DNA of 64,000 bases, taken from Sphingobium sp. 15-1 (GTDB lineage Bacteria > Pseudomonadota > Alphaproteobacteria > Sphingomonadales > Sphingomonadaceae). The notes below the pieces were generated by a model. The model searched no databases. It saw nothing but the letters and a program-made list of their open reading frames with translations, and was not told the origin of the DNA. The stretch is taken from NCBI RefSeq assembly GCF_013375535.1, contig NZ_JABXJG010000001.1, positions 1,984,001 through 2,048,000 on the forward strand, given 5' to 3'. The position numbers and the translations under genes were made by a program. This document shows, piece after piece, positions 26,696 through 36,097 of this stretch (its first letter is position 1; each line of letters begins with the position of its first letter).

Positions 26696-27145
26696 ATGGC
26701 GTCGACACCCTCTTCCGAAACCCTGCATGCGACCAGCGTGGCGATCAATGGCCAGGCCGTCCTGCTCTGCGGCCCCAGCGGCATGGGCAAGTCCGATCTG
26801 GCGCTGCGCCTGATCGATCGCGGCGCCATGCTGGTGAGCGACGATTATACCCGCGTGCTTGAAATAGAGGGCCGCCTGTTCGCCCGCGCCCCCGACCGGA
26901 TCGTCGGCATGATGGAAGTGCGCGGCCTGGGTCTGGTCGACATGCCCCATGCCGACAACGCCCCGGTCGCCCTGGCCGTCGACCTCAGCGACACGGTCGA
27001 GCGCATGCCGCTGGAACCGGCGCGGCGGTCGATCGCGGGCGTCGACGTGCCCGTCGTCCGGCTCGCCCCGTTCGAAGCCTCCGCCCCGATCAAGGTGGAG
27101 CTGGCGCTCAGGAGCATCGGCCTGAAAAGCGTGAGCCAATCGTGA
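26696..27145 (+). CDS. hprK: HPr kinase/phosphorylase, short alphaproteobacterial form
   Basis: 149 residues, only the C-terminal catalytic domain of HprK; the N-terminal domain of the Firmicute enzyme is absent, as usual in this class. The P-loop CGPSGMGKSDLAL is at residues 25-37, LVSDDYTRV carries the catalytic Asp pair and MEVRGLGLVDM is the family signature. It phosphorylates and dephosphorylates a Ser of HPr (S48 of the protein at 28508). Its stop overlaps the rapZ GTG by 4 bp. Confidence 0.93.
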   Translation: MASTPSSETLHATSVAINGQAVLLCGPSGMGKSDLALRLIDRGAMLVSDDYTRVLEIEGRLFARAPDRIVGMMEVRGLGLVDMPHADNAPVALAVDLSDTVERMPLEPARRSIAGVDVPVVRLAPFEASAPIKVELALRSIGLKSVSQS

Positions 27146-28074
27146 GTTTCCAAACGCCGAAGACCATATTGCTCGTTTCCGGCCTGTCGGGCGCGGGCAG
27201 GACCACCGCGCTCAAGACGCTGGAGGATATGGGCTGGGAAGTGGTCGACAATCTGCCGTTGGTGCTGCTCGACCGGCTGCTCGACACGCCTTTGCCGGAG
27301 GGGCATGACGAGGGGACGGACCGGCCGCTGGCACTGGGCATCGACGCCCGCACCCGCGGTTTCGACGCCGACGCAATCGCCCGGCGGATCAAGGCGCTGC
27401 GGTCCCGCCACGGCCATGATGTGGAGACGCTGTTCCTCGACTGTTCGGACGCGGAGCTGGAGCGCCGCTTTGCCGAGACGCGCCGCCGCCATCCGCTGGC
27501 CTCCGACCGTCCCGCCACCCACGGCATCGCCCGCGAACGAGAACTGACTGAGCCGCTGCGCCGCTGGGCGACCCAGGTGATCGACACCAGCAGCCTCACC
27601 AGCAACGGCTTGCAGCAGGAAATCCGCAACCGCTTCTCGCGCGAGGGGCTGTCGGACCCGGTGCTGACGATCATGTCCTTCGGCTATTCGCGCGGCGTGC
27701 CGCTCAGCGCCGACCTGATGTTCGACATGCGCTTCCTGCGCAACCCGCATTGGGAGGAGGCGCTGCGGCCGAAGACCGGTCTCGATCCCGATGTCGCCGC
27801 CTATATCATGGCAGATCCGGCCTATGAGGAGGCGATCGGGCAAATCGAACAATTGCTGACGCTGCTGCTCCCTCGTTACGCGGAGGGCGGAAAAAGCTAC
27901 ATTACCGTGGCCTTTGGCTGTACCGGCGGCCGTCATCGGTCGGTCCATGTGACCGAACGCGTCGCCAGATACTTGCAAGATGCGGGCTTTTCGCCCACGG
28001 TCTCGCACCGCAATATGGAATCAGCGCCCCAGGACGCCCTGGAGAAGCGCGAACCGGGAGGCCCGAAAGCGTAA
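27142..28074 (+). CDS. rapZ: RNase adapter RapZ (YvcJ/YhbJ family nucleotide-binding protein)
   Basis: 310 residues from a GTG overlapping the hprK stop. The N-terminal P-loop domain reads VSGLSGAGRTTALKTLEDMG, where the usual Walker-A Lys is replaced by Arg (AGG codon). Downstream are GWEVVDNLPLVLLDRL, FLDCSDAELERRFAETRRRH, and the C-terminal domain with VTFGYSRG-like SFGYSRGVPLSADLMFDMRF and GCTGGRHRSVHV. In E. coli the protein directs sRNA decay and senses glucosamine-6-phosphate; in alphaproteobacteria the role is less clear. It is in the hprK-rapZ-EIIA-HPr cluster. Confidence 0.94.
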   Translation: MSFQTPKTILLVSGLSGAGRTTALKTLEDMGWEVVDNLPLVLLDRLLDTPLPEGHDEGTDRPLALGIDARTRGFDADAIARRIKALRSRHGHDVETLFLDCSDAELERRFAETRRRHPLASDRPATHGIARERELTEPLRRWATQVIDTSSLTSNGLQQEIRNRFSREGLSDPVLTIMSFGYSRGVPLSADLMFDMRFLRNPHWEEALRPKTGLDPDVAAYIMADPAYEEAIGQIEQLLTLLLPRYAEGGKSYITVAFGCTGGRHRSVHVTERVARYLQDAGFSPTVSHRNMESAPQDALEKREPGGPKA

Positions 28075-28106
28075 TCCATGAAAAACAGGTGGGCCACGTA
28101 AGCAAG

Positions 28107-28511
28107 ATGATTGGACTGGTACTCGTCACCCACGGGGCGCTGGCGACGGAATTTGTCGTCGCAATGGAGCATGTGGTCGGTCCGCAGCAGCAGATCGAGA
28201 CCATCTGCATCGGCCCCGAGGACGACATGGAGATGCGCCGCGCCGACATCGCGGACGCGGTTGCCCGCGTCAACGACGGGTCAGGCGTGATCCTGCTGAC
28301 CGACCTGTTCGGCGGCACCCCGTCCAACCTGGCCATTTCGCTGCTGAAGGCGGGCGAGATAGAGGTGATCGCGGGCATCAACCTGCCGATGCTGATCCGC
28401 CTGGAAAGCGCGCGCAAGGTGATGGACGTGCGCCAGGCCGTCGCCGCCGCGCGGGAAGCGGGCCAGAAATATATCAGCGTTGCATCGGAACTGTTGGGCA
28501 GCACCACATGA
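28107..28511 (+). CDS. PTS EIIA component, mannose-family (regulatory PTS)
   Basis: 134 residues, IIA-Man fold. The phospho-accepting His is H9 in LVLVTHGALATEF; LLTDLFGGTPSNLAISLL and GINLPMLIRL are family motifs. No EIIB or EIIC genes are present, so this acts in a regulatory phosphorelay (PtsP to HPr to EIIA) and not in sugar uptake. Start at the ATG 28107; a GTG 18 bp earlier is possible. It overlaps the HPr gene by 4 bp. Confidence 0.93.
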   Translation: MIGLVLVTHGALATEFVVAMEHVVGPQQQIETICIGPEDDMEMRRADIADAVARVNDGSGVILLTDLFGGTPSNLAISLLKAGEIEVIAGINLPMLIRLESARKVMDVRQAVAAAREAGQKYISVASELLGSTT

Positions 28512-28780
28512 GCGAAATCAGCCAGGAAGTCAGGATCAGCAACCGGCGGGGACTCCACGCCCGCGCCAGCGCGAAATTCGTGACCCTGGCCAGCGGCCTT
28601 CCCGCCCAGATCATCGTGCGCAAGGACGGGAATGAGGTCACCGGTACCTCCATCATGGGGCTGATGATGCTGGGCGCGGCGATGGGCGACAGTATCACGA
28701 TCAGCGCCACCGGTCCCGAAGCGGCCGATTCGCTGGGCAAGCTGGTGACGCTGGTCGAAGACAAGTTCGGTGAGGAATAA
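28508..28780 (+). CDS. HPr phosphocarrier protein
   Basis: 90 residues. The active-site His is H17 in RRGLHARASAKFV; S48 in VTGTSIMGLMMLGA matches the regulatory Ser of HPr that HprK phosphorylates. It receives phosphate from PtsP (580-2856) and passes it to EIIA. It starts inside the EIIA stop (ATGA). It closes the chvI-chvG-hprK-rapZ-EIIA-HPr series. Confidence 0.94.
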   Translation: MSEISQEVRISNRRGLHARASAKFVTLASGLPAQIIVRKDGNEVTGTSIMGLMMLGAAMGDSITISATGPEAADSLGKLVTLVEDKFGEE

Positions 28781-28896
28781 GACGGATCACGGCCGCCAAG
28801 TCTTTGTTAAGCATCGCCAGGCGATTACCATAGGATAAGTTTGAACCAGAATCGCGGGACGCGGCAGGCTGCGTCACCAGTTGAGGTGCCTTGGCA

Positions 28897-29889
<993 letters not shown>

Positions 29890-29940
29890 GGCGGGGGTAT
29901 AGGAAAAAGAGCGGGCATTCACGTTCGGTTGGGCTCCCTG

Positions 29941-30049
29941 TGCTCCTGCGAAGGCAGGAGCCCAGTCCCGCCCTTCGTGGATCATCGGACCGTCTGAACT
30001 GGGCTCTCATGAGCCACCTGGCTCATTCGAGTGCCTTCGCAGGAGCACG
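29941..30049. repeat. Palindromic intergenic repeat, GTGCTCCTGCGAAGG family (variant)
   Basis: Outer arms as in other copies, but the central segment is in the opposite orientation (GTGGATCATCGGACCGTCTG) and carries an extra TCATGAGCCACCTGGCTCA hairpin. This suggests recombination between family members. Confidence 0.8.
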
Positions 30050-30163
30050 TATCGCTAACTGGCAGCGATACCCAAATCCCCAACATTCCAAGCCCCCTAC
30101 CCTTTTCCCCTCTCGCCCTATAGAGAGGCCGTTTCGGCGGGCAAAAAGGCAAGAGACAGGATC

Positions 30164-30964
30164 GTGGCGCGAGAAATCACCGGATTTTCCAACCCGCTGG
30201 TGAAGCGCGTCCGCTCCCTGCGGGAGAAGAAATTCCGCAAGGCCGAAGGGCTGTTCCTGGCCGAAGGGCTGCGCATCCTGACCGAAGCGCGCGAGGAAGG
30301 CGTGCTGCCCGAAATGCTCTTCCACGCAGGCTCCACCCACCCCCTCGCCGCCGACCTGATCGCGGCGATGGAGGCGGCGGGCGGCGACGTCATCGAAACC
30401 ACACCCGACATCCTGTCCAAGATCAGCGGCAAGGACAATCCGCAGGCGGTGGTCGGCGTCTATCGCGACCGGCTGACCCCGTTGGCAAAGCTCGACCGGA
30501 GCAAGGCCGACATCTGGATCGTCGCCCAGTCGCTGCGCGATCCCGGCAATCTAGGCACGATCTTGCGCACCGGCGATGCGGTCGGCGCGGGCGGGCTGAT
30601 CCTGATCGACGATTGCGTCGACCCCTTTTCGGTCGAATCCGTGCGCGCCAGCATGGGCGCCCTCTTCACCCAAAGCATCACCCAGGCGCGCTGGGGCGAG
30701 TTCATGCACTGGCTGCGCGAGGGGCCGGGCGAGTTGATCGGCACCAGCCTGAAGGCCACGCATGACTATCAGGAACCGCGCTACCAAAGCCCCAGCTTCC
30801 TGCTGGTCGGCAATGAGGCGCACGGCCTGCCCGAAGCCTATGAAGCCGAATGCGACCTGCTGGTGAAGATGCCGATGCTGGGCAAGGCGGACAGCCTGAA
30901 CGCGGCGGTCGCCTGCGCGGTGATGGCCTATGAATTGCTGAACCAGAAGCGGGCGGGGAAATGA
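30164..30964 (+). CDS. TrmH/SpoU family RNA 2'-O-methyltransferase
   Basis: 266 residues from a GTG. The N-terminal substrate-binding domain (SNPLVKRVRSLREKKFRKAE) precedes the SPOUT knot with its three motifs: LRDPGNLGTILRTGDAVGA, FLLVGNEAHGLPEA and VKMPMLGKADSLNAAVACAV. It methylates a ribose in rRNA or tRNA (RlmB/TsnR-like); the site is not predictable here. Its stop overlaps the start of the MHS transporter by 4 bp. Confidence 0.92.
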   Translation: MAREITGFSNPLVKRVRSLREKKFRKAEGLFLAEGLRILTEAREEGVLPEMLFHAGSTHPLAADLIAAMEAAGGDVIETTPDILSKISGKDNPQAVVGVYRDRLTPLAKLDRSKADIWIVAQSLRDPGNLGTILRTGDAVGAGGLILIDDCVDPFSVESVRASMGALFTQSITQARWGEFMHWLREGPGELIGTSLKATHDYQEPRYQSPSFLLVGNEAHGLPEAYEAECDLLVKMPMLGKADSLNAAVACAVMAYELLNQKRAGK

Positions 30965-32271
30965 CGACGATGGGGGGCGTGCAAGCGGTGGAAGCAGGGG
31001 CCGGAGAAATGGGCGGCATGGGCGCGATGCTGCGCCACAAGCGGGTGCTGGCGGCCAGCCTGATCGGCACGGCGGTCGAGTTCTACGATTTCTATATCTA
31101 TGCGACCGCCGCCAGCCTGGTCTTCGGGCCGCTTTTCTTCCCCGCCTCCTCCCCCTCAGCACAATTACTCGCCGCCTATGGAAGCCTGGCCCTCGCCTTC
31201 TTCGCCCGGCCCCTGGGCGCGGCGGTGTTCGGCCATTATGGCGACCGCATCGGGCGCAAGGCGACGCTGGTGACGTCGCTGATGCTGATGGGCGGTTCGA
31301 CGCTGGCGATCGGATTCCTGCCGACCTATCAGACCATCGGCTGGTGGGCGCCGTTCATCCTCTGCGTCCTGCGCTTCGGCCAGGGCTTTGGCCTGGGCGG
31401 CGAATGGGGCGGCGCGGCATTGCTGGCGGTGGAGAATGCCCCGCCGGGCTGGCGGGCGCGCTTCGGCATGTTCCCGCAATTGGGCGCGCCGGTCGGCTTC
31501 CTGGCCGCCAATGGGCTGTTCCTGTTGCTCGGCATGTTCCTGACCGACAAGGATTTCTTTGCCTGGGGTTGGCGCTTGCCCTTCCTGGGCAGCGCGGTGC
31601 TGGTGATCCTGGGCCTGTGGATTCGCCTGAAGCTCACCGAAACGCCCGAATTCGCGGCGGCCAAGGCAGAGGCTCCTCCGCCCGCCGTACCGCTCGCCAC
31701 CCTGTTCAAAAGCCATTTGGGCGCGGCCATCGCGGGCACCTTCGCCTGCGCCGCCTGTTTCGCCGTCTATTATATCGCGACCGCCTTCGCCCTCGGCTAT
31801 GGCACCACCACGCTCAAGATCGACCGCGAAACCTTCCTCGCCATCCAATTGGGCGCGATCCTGTTCATGGCGTTCAGCATCATCGTCGCCGGCTGGTGGT
31901 CGGACAGGAGCAGCCCGACCCGCGTGCTGGTCGCGGGCTGCATCGGCACCGTGGCGATGGGCGTGATCTTCGGCCCCGCCATGGGCACCGGGCAATTGCT
32001 GCCGATCTTCCTGATCCTCAGCCTCGCCCTGTTCCTGATGGGCTTCGTCTATGGGCCGCTCGGCGCCTATCTGCCGCATCTCTTCCCGGTGCAGCTTCGC
32101 TATACCGGCGCATCCTTCGCCTTCAATCTGGGCGGCATCATCGGCGGCGCGCTGGCGCCCATCGTCGCGACCTGGCTGATCCAGGTCCAGGGTGTCGAAC
32201 TGGTCGGCCTCTATATGTCGGCGGCGGCGGCGCTCAGCCTGATCGGCCTCTGGTTCACGAGTCGGCAATAG
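30961..32271 (+). CDS. MFS transporter, metabolite:H+ symporter (MHS) family
   Basis: 436 residues with 12 predicted TM helices. The MHS signature is at the first helix (GTAVEFYDFYIYATAASLVF) and between TM2 and TM3 (GHYGDRIGRKATLV). FGLGGEWGGAALLAVENAP is conserved in KgtP/ProP/ShiA-type symporters. The substrate is probably a carboxylate or related metabolite, not resolved by sequence. Starts in the stop of the SpoU gene; the last 17 bp overlap the convergent GNAT gene. Confidence 0.92.
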   Translation: MTTMGGVQAVEAGAGEMGGMGAMLRHKRVLAASLIGTAVEFYDFYIYATAASLVFGPLFFPASSPSAQLLAAYGSLALAFFARPLGAAVFGHYGDRIGRKATLVTSLMLMGGSTLAIGFLPTYQTIGWWAPFILCVLRFGQGFGLGGEWGGAALLAVENAPPGWRARFGMFPQLGAPVGFLAANGLFLLLGMFLTDKDFFAWGWRLPFLGSAVLVILGLWIRLKLTETPEFAAAKAEAPPPAVPLATLFKSHLGAAIAGTFACAACFAVYYIATAFALGYGTTTLKIDRETFLAIQLGAILFMAFSIIVAGWWSDRSSPTRVLVAGCIGTVAMGVIFGPAMGTGQLLPIFLILSLALFLMGFVYGPLGAYLPHLFPVQLRYTGASFAFNLGGIIGGALAPIVATWLIQVQGVELVGLYMSAAAALSLIGLWFTSRQ

Positions 32272-32779
32272 GCTTGCGCATCAGGATCAGCGGCACGCCG
32301 CTATCCTCGAACGCCCGCACGTCGACGAAGCCGAAGCTGCGGTAAAGCGGCACGCCCGCCATGGTGGCGGACAGCTCCAGCGCCGCAAAGCCCTCCGCCC
32401 GCGCCGCCGCCTCGCAGAGCGACAGGATCAGCGTGCCCACGCCCTTCCGCACATGGCCGGGATGGGTGTACATCGCCCGCACCCTGGCCGCCTCCGTCGC
32501 CGGATCGAGCAGCCGGTCGTCCCGCCCCGCGCTGTGATTGCCGCCATAGGCCGTGGCGCGCCGGCTCCAGCCGCCGCAACCGACAATCTCCCCCCGATCC
32601 TCGATCACGAAATAGGTGCCGTCCGCGATGAGCCGGCTGTCCAGCCCCATGAAACCATGGCTCGCCCGCACTTGTTCAGGCGTCAGGAAGTCGGACTGCA
32701 ACCCGTCGATCGCCAGCGTCATGACATGCGCCAGCGCCGGTTCATCGGCCAGAACAGCGAGACGGTGAAGGAGCGGCAT
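32255..32779 (-). CDS. GNAT family N-acetyltransferase
   Basis: 174 residues. The acetyl-CoA site shows VRAMYTHPGHVRKGVGTLIL (the R/Q-x-x-G-x-G/A-like loop is RKGVGT), followed by LCEAAARAEGFAALELSATM and PLYRSFGF. The N-terminus reads LAVLADEPALAHVM. Substrate unknown. Start at 32779 (MPLLHRLAV); a farther upstream start would read through a terminator hairpin. The 3' end overlaps the convergent MHS gene. Confidence 0.88.
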   Translation of the reverse strand: MPLLHRLAVLADEPALAHVMTLAIDGLQSDFLTPEQVRASHGFMGLDSRLIADGTYFVIEDRGEIVGCGGWSRRATAYGGNHSAGRDDRLLDPATEAARVRAMYTHPGHVRKGVGTLILSLCEAAARAEGFAALELSATMAGVPLYRSFGFVDVRAFEDSGVPLILMRKPIADS

Positions 32780-32799
32780 AAGGCTGACATACCAGATGG

Positions 32800-32840
32800 A
32801 AGAAAAGGCGGCGACGGACCTCTGCCGTTCGCCGCCTTTC
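32800..32840 (-). terminator. Intrinsic terminator between TonB receptor and GNAT genes
   Basis: On the minus strand GGCGGCGAACGG pairs with CCGTCGCCGCC and is followed by TTTTCTT. It lies upstream of the GNAT start and about 290 bp beyond the TonB receptor stop, with two inverted-repeat elements in between. Confidence 0.6.
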
Positions 32841-32880
32841 CGGTCGAAAAGGACGGGCCGCAAGGCCCGCCCATGCTCTT

Positions 32881-32984
32881 TAGAGCGCGCTGCGTTAAAT
32901 CGGACGCAGGCCGCGCGCTCTAAGCTTTTGTTGTCGCATCGTTTTAAGCGCAAAACGGTTCCCACTTTTGCGCACGATGCTCTA
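32881..32984. mobile_element. 104-bp TA-flanked two-hairpin element (copy 1)
   Basis: Begins TAGAGCGCGCTGCG and ends GCACGATGCTCTA. Hairpin 1 (32882-32921) pairs AGAGCGCG with CGCGCTCT; hairpin 2 pairs GCATCG and GCGCAAAA with TTTTGCGC and CGATGC; a TTTTGTT linker separates them. Exactly the same length and plan as 60263-60366, though most stem sequences differ. No coding capacity. Confidence 0.75.
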
Positions 32985-33128
32985 GGGTATGTGGGGATTC
33001 AGCCCATGGCGGGCTGCAAATGGCGGCTTTCTGCGCTTCCAGTGCTCACGTACTTTGAGTACGCTGCGCGCCGGTTCTCGAAATCCACCTTTTTCGCTCC
33101 ACCCTGAACTGAATCCCCACACACCCTA
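32983..33128. mobile_element. 146-bp MITE-like element with about 20-bp terminal inverted repeats
   Basis: The left end TAGGGTATGTGGGGATTCAG is complementary to the right end CTGAATCCCCACACACCCTA with one mismatch. CTAG is present at both ends (32982-32985 and 33126-33129). Its left TA is shared with the right end of the 104-bp element. The right end reaches into the stop codon of the TonB receptor gene. Internal sequence has GTACTTTGAGTAC and no gene. Confidence 0.75.
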
Positions 33129-35753
33129 GAAGGTCACGTTCACCCGCGCATAATAATAGCCGCCATTGATGCCATAGGGCGAGAAGGTCGGATATTTGCT
33201 CGTCGAATAGCCGCGTTCCTGATTGGCCAGCTCCGTGTTGCGGATGAACGCCTTGGACCGCTCGGTCGGATATTTGTTGAACAGATTGTTCGCGCCTACG
33301 GAGATCTTGATCGGCTTCGCGATCTGATAGCCGAGTTCAAGGTCGGTGATGAACGCCTCTTTGACCGGAACCTTGATCAGATTGCCCGCATCCGGGCCGC
33401 TGCGCGCGGTTTCCAGCGTGTAGACCTGCGAATAATAACTTTCGCGCAGGTTGGCGGTGAACTTGCCCCAGGTCCAGAAGGCGTTGAACGTGCCCCGGAA
33501 GCGCGGCGTGCTATGCTCCAGTTCCACCTCGCTCGTCGCGTCGATCAGGCGCGTCAGCTCGGGATTGACGGTGCTGGAATAGAGCGCCGAGGGAAGCGGA
33601 TTGATGCCCAGAACCTTGTTCTCGTTGTAATTGCCGGTCAGGGTCAGGTCGAGCCTGCCCAGTTCGCCCAGATCGGCAAGGTAGCTCGCCACCAGATCGA
33701 CGCCGCGGGTGCGCATCTTCACGCCGTTGACGAAGCTCTGCACCGACACGCCGCCCTCTGTGTTCCGGTCGACGCCATTGTCCGCGAACAGCACATAGGC
33801 CGGGATCGCGTCCGCTGTCCGCCAATCCGTCACCGTGCTGCTGCCGCCCAGCGCCGCATTCACCGCGCTCAGCACCGCGAGCTGGTTGTAGATGGCATAT
33901 TGGTCCGCATCGAAGGGCAGACAGGCCGCCGCATTGCTGCCGGCATAGCCCGCCGGACAGCGATTGCCGGTGAAGCCGGAGAAAGCCGTCGAGGTCATGA
34001 TGCGGTTGCGGATCGTGATCTGATAGGCGTCGAGCGTCAGGGTGAAGTTGCGCGTCGGGTTGAAGACGGTGCCCAGGCTGAAGTTGGTCGACTTTTCAGG
34101 CTTGAGACCGCCAAAGCCCAGCGCCCCTGCCGCAGCCGACGCGGGCGGGAGCACGCCGCCGATGAAGCCCGGCCCGACATTCAGGCCCGAATAGCCCCCT
34201 TCGGCCAGCGTCGGTGCGCGGAAGCCGGTGCTGACCGTGCCGCGCAGGGCGAAGGCATCGGAAAAATCGTAGCGGCTGGTCAGCTTGAAGACAGTGGTGT
34301 CGCCAAAATCGCTATAATGTTCATGACGCACCGCGCCGTCGACCAGCCAGTTTTCGACCGGCTTCAGGCTGATGTCCAGATATTGCGAGAAATTGTCCCG
34401 CTTATACTTGCCCGCGTCATTGGGGCTGTAACCGAAGAAGGACTGTGCGCCGCCGCCATAATAGGATGCCGGATCGCCTGCCCGGATTCCGAAGGTTTCA
34501 TGCCGATATTCCAGGCCCGCCGCCACGTTGATCGGCTCCGACAGCCCCACGTCGAACGCATGCGTCAGGTCGAGCGTGTTGCTCCACTGGGTGTTGAAGA
34601 AATCGCCATTGTGGAAGGTTTCGGGGGTGAAGCCAGTATCGGCGTAAAGCTGGGCATTGGCCGAGTGGTAGACATAGACCTTGACCAGATCCTTGCCGTA
34701 GGTGGACGCCAGGTCGAAGGTCGTGTCGCCGATCGTGCCGCGGAAACCGCCGGTCGCCGAATAATCGGTCTCGTCGATCCGCTCCTGCGGCTGGAAACCG
34801 CCCGCATAATAGGGCACGCCGCTGGCGCTGACGACGGTCGTCGGCGGACGGGTGTTTTCATAGGCGGCGGCCTTCTTGTGGCCATAGCTGCCGAAGCTGT
34901 AGATTTCATAATCGCCAAATTCATAGCCGGCATTATAGTTCACGACCGTCTGGTCGATGTGCGGATCGCCTATGATCCGGTTGGTATAGGGATAGCCGGG
35001 CAGATTCTTGATTTCGGGATAGGTTGAGGACAGCTTGATCGCCTGCGGGTTGATGTCGCCGCGGAAGCTGAACCCCTTATGCTTCTTCTGCGCGGAAATG
35101 TTCAGATAGGCCCCGTCGAAGGGCGCCATGCCGATATTGCCGCCGATCGCGTAGGTCTTGCCGCCCTGGTCGTAATATTCGCCGCCGGTCAGGTTGATCG
35201 ACCCGCCATGGTCGGCCTTTTTCTGGAGGAAGTTGATGACGCCCGCGATCGCGTCCGTACCATATTGGGCGGCGGCGCCATCCTGCAGCACTTCGACGCG
35301 CTCGATCGATTCGGGCAGGATGAAACTGACGTCGGGCGCCGCGCTGCCGCCATAGGGACCGCCCGCGACGGACACGTTGGCGGTGCCGTGGCGGCGCTTG
35401 CCGTTGACCAGGATCAGCGTGTGGTTCGGGCTGAGGCCGCGCAGCTTCATCTGCAGATTATGCGCCTGAAGGTCGCCGCCGAAGGATTGCGCCTGAACCG
35501 AGGGAAGCTGCTGCGCCAGGCTCTGCATCAGATCGGGAGACCCCGTGCGCTGCAATGTGTCCGCGCTCAAAAGCTGGATCGGCGCCGGGCTGTCGGCCGC
35601 CCGCATGCCGGTGAGGCGCGTGCCGGTGACGATGATCGCTGCGCCATCGGTGGCGGAGGCCGCCTGAGGATCGCTGGTCTGGGCCAGAACGGCCGCTGGA
35701 GACGACAGCGCAATAATCATGGCGGCGCGGGAAACGAAATTCTTGCAGTTCAT
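33126..35753 (-). CDS. TonB-dependent outer-membrane receptor
   Basis: 875 residues. A signal peptide (MNCKNFVSRAAMIIALSSPA, cleaved near VLAQ) precedes a TonB-box-like IIVTGTR, the plug domain (about 45-170: DLMQSLAQQLPSVQAQSFGG, LRGLSPNHTLILVNGKRRHG, QDGAAAQYGTDAIAGVINF) and a 22-strand barrel ending in ARVNVTF with the terminal Phe required by the BAM complex. It imports a siderophore, saccharide or other large ligand; the ligand is not evident and no transporter or regulator gene is adjacent. The final TAG is formed at the edge of a MITE-like element. AAGGGGG precedes the ATG. Confidence 0.93.
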   Translation of the reverse strand: MNCKNFVSRAAMIIALSSPAAVLAQTSDPQAASATDGAAIIVTGTRLTGMRAADSPAPIQLLSADTLQRTGSPDLMQSLAQQLPSVQAQSFGGDLQAHNLQMKLRGLSPNHTLILVNGKRRHGTANVSVAGGPYGGSAAPDVSFILPESIERVEVLQDGAAAQYGTDAIAGVINFLQKKADHGGSINLTGGEYYDQGGKTYAIGGNIGMAPFDGAYLNISAQKKHKGFSFRGDINPQAIKLSSTYPEIKNLPGYPYTNRIIGDPHIDQTVVNYNAGYEFGDYEIYSFGSYGHKKAAAYENTRPPTTVVSASGVPYYAGGFQPQERIDETDYSATGGFRGTIGDTTFDLASTYGKDLVKVYVYHSANAQLYADTGFTPETFHNGDFFNTQWSNTLDLTHAFDVGLSEPINVAAGLEYRHETFGIRAGDPASYYGGGAQSFFGYSPNDAGKYKRDNFSQYLDISLKPVENWLVDGAVRHEHYSDFGDTTVFKLTSRYDFSDAFALRGTVSTGFRAPTLAEGGYSGLNVGPGFIGGVLPPASAAAGALGFGGLKPEKSTNFSLGTVFNPTRNFTLTLDAYQITIRNRIMTSTAFSGFTGNRCPAGYAGSNAAACLPFDADQYAIYNQLAVLSAVNAALGGSSTVTDWRTADAIPAYVLFADNGVDRNTEGGVSVQSFVNGVKMRTRGVDLVASYLADLGELGRLDLTLTGNYNENKVLGINPLPSALYSSTVNPELTRLIDATSEVELEHSTPRFRGTFNAFWTWGKFTANLRESYYSQVYTLETARSGPDAGNLIKVPVKEAFITDLELGYQIAKPIKISVGANNLFNKYPTERSKAFIRNTELANQERGYSTSKYPTFSPYGINGGYYYARVNVTF

Positions 35754-36028
35754 GAACAGCCCCCTTGCTTCTGTTATGAAGAGAGCCTCTCCCGACGGGT
35801 ATTTTCTTATTTTTATTGGTCCAGGTTCAACAGAAATATTCGAGACGTACTTCCCCAGCGCCAAATCGACAGATTTGGTCGTTGGAAATATTGAGTAGTC
35901 TCTAGAAACGGAACGCTGACACAAAACCGCCATCGAAGAGAAACGAATTTCTGCTATGGCGCAAAATCAGGTTCGGCGCGGCACGCGCCAACAAAAGCCA
36001 TTTTCCGGCAAATCATTAAAAAGCAAAG
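35754..36028. other. Noncoding region upstream of TonB receptor
   Basis: About 275 bp, noticeably A/T-richer than the surroundings, presumably carrying the receptor promoter. I see no gene and no recognisable Fur-box-like palindrome. Confidence 0.4.
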
Positions 36029-36060
36029 AAAAAGGCGGCACCCGCATGGGGCGCCGCCTG
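36029..36060 (-). terminator. Intrinsic terminator of the ffh-rplS operon
   Basis: Minus strand: GGCGGC pairs with GCCGCC (36058-36053 and 36039-36034) around a 13-nt loop and is followed by TTTTT. It is 38 bp past the rplS stop. Confidence 0.8.
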
Positions 36061-36097
36061 TCTCTTTTTTACAACTGTCAAGACAGTGTGAAAGCGA

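Noticed and set aside
28107..28780. Sugar-transporting PTS
   Set aside because: EIIA-Man and HPr are present but no EIIB, EIIC or EIID gene; with HprK and PtsP this is the regulatory PTS.
33513..35027. 504-codon plus-strand frame opposite the TonB receptor
   Set aside because: Low-complexity composition, no motif, and the opposite strand carries a complete receptor with signal peptide and terminal Phe.
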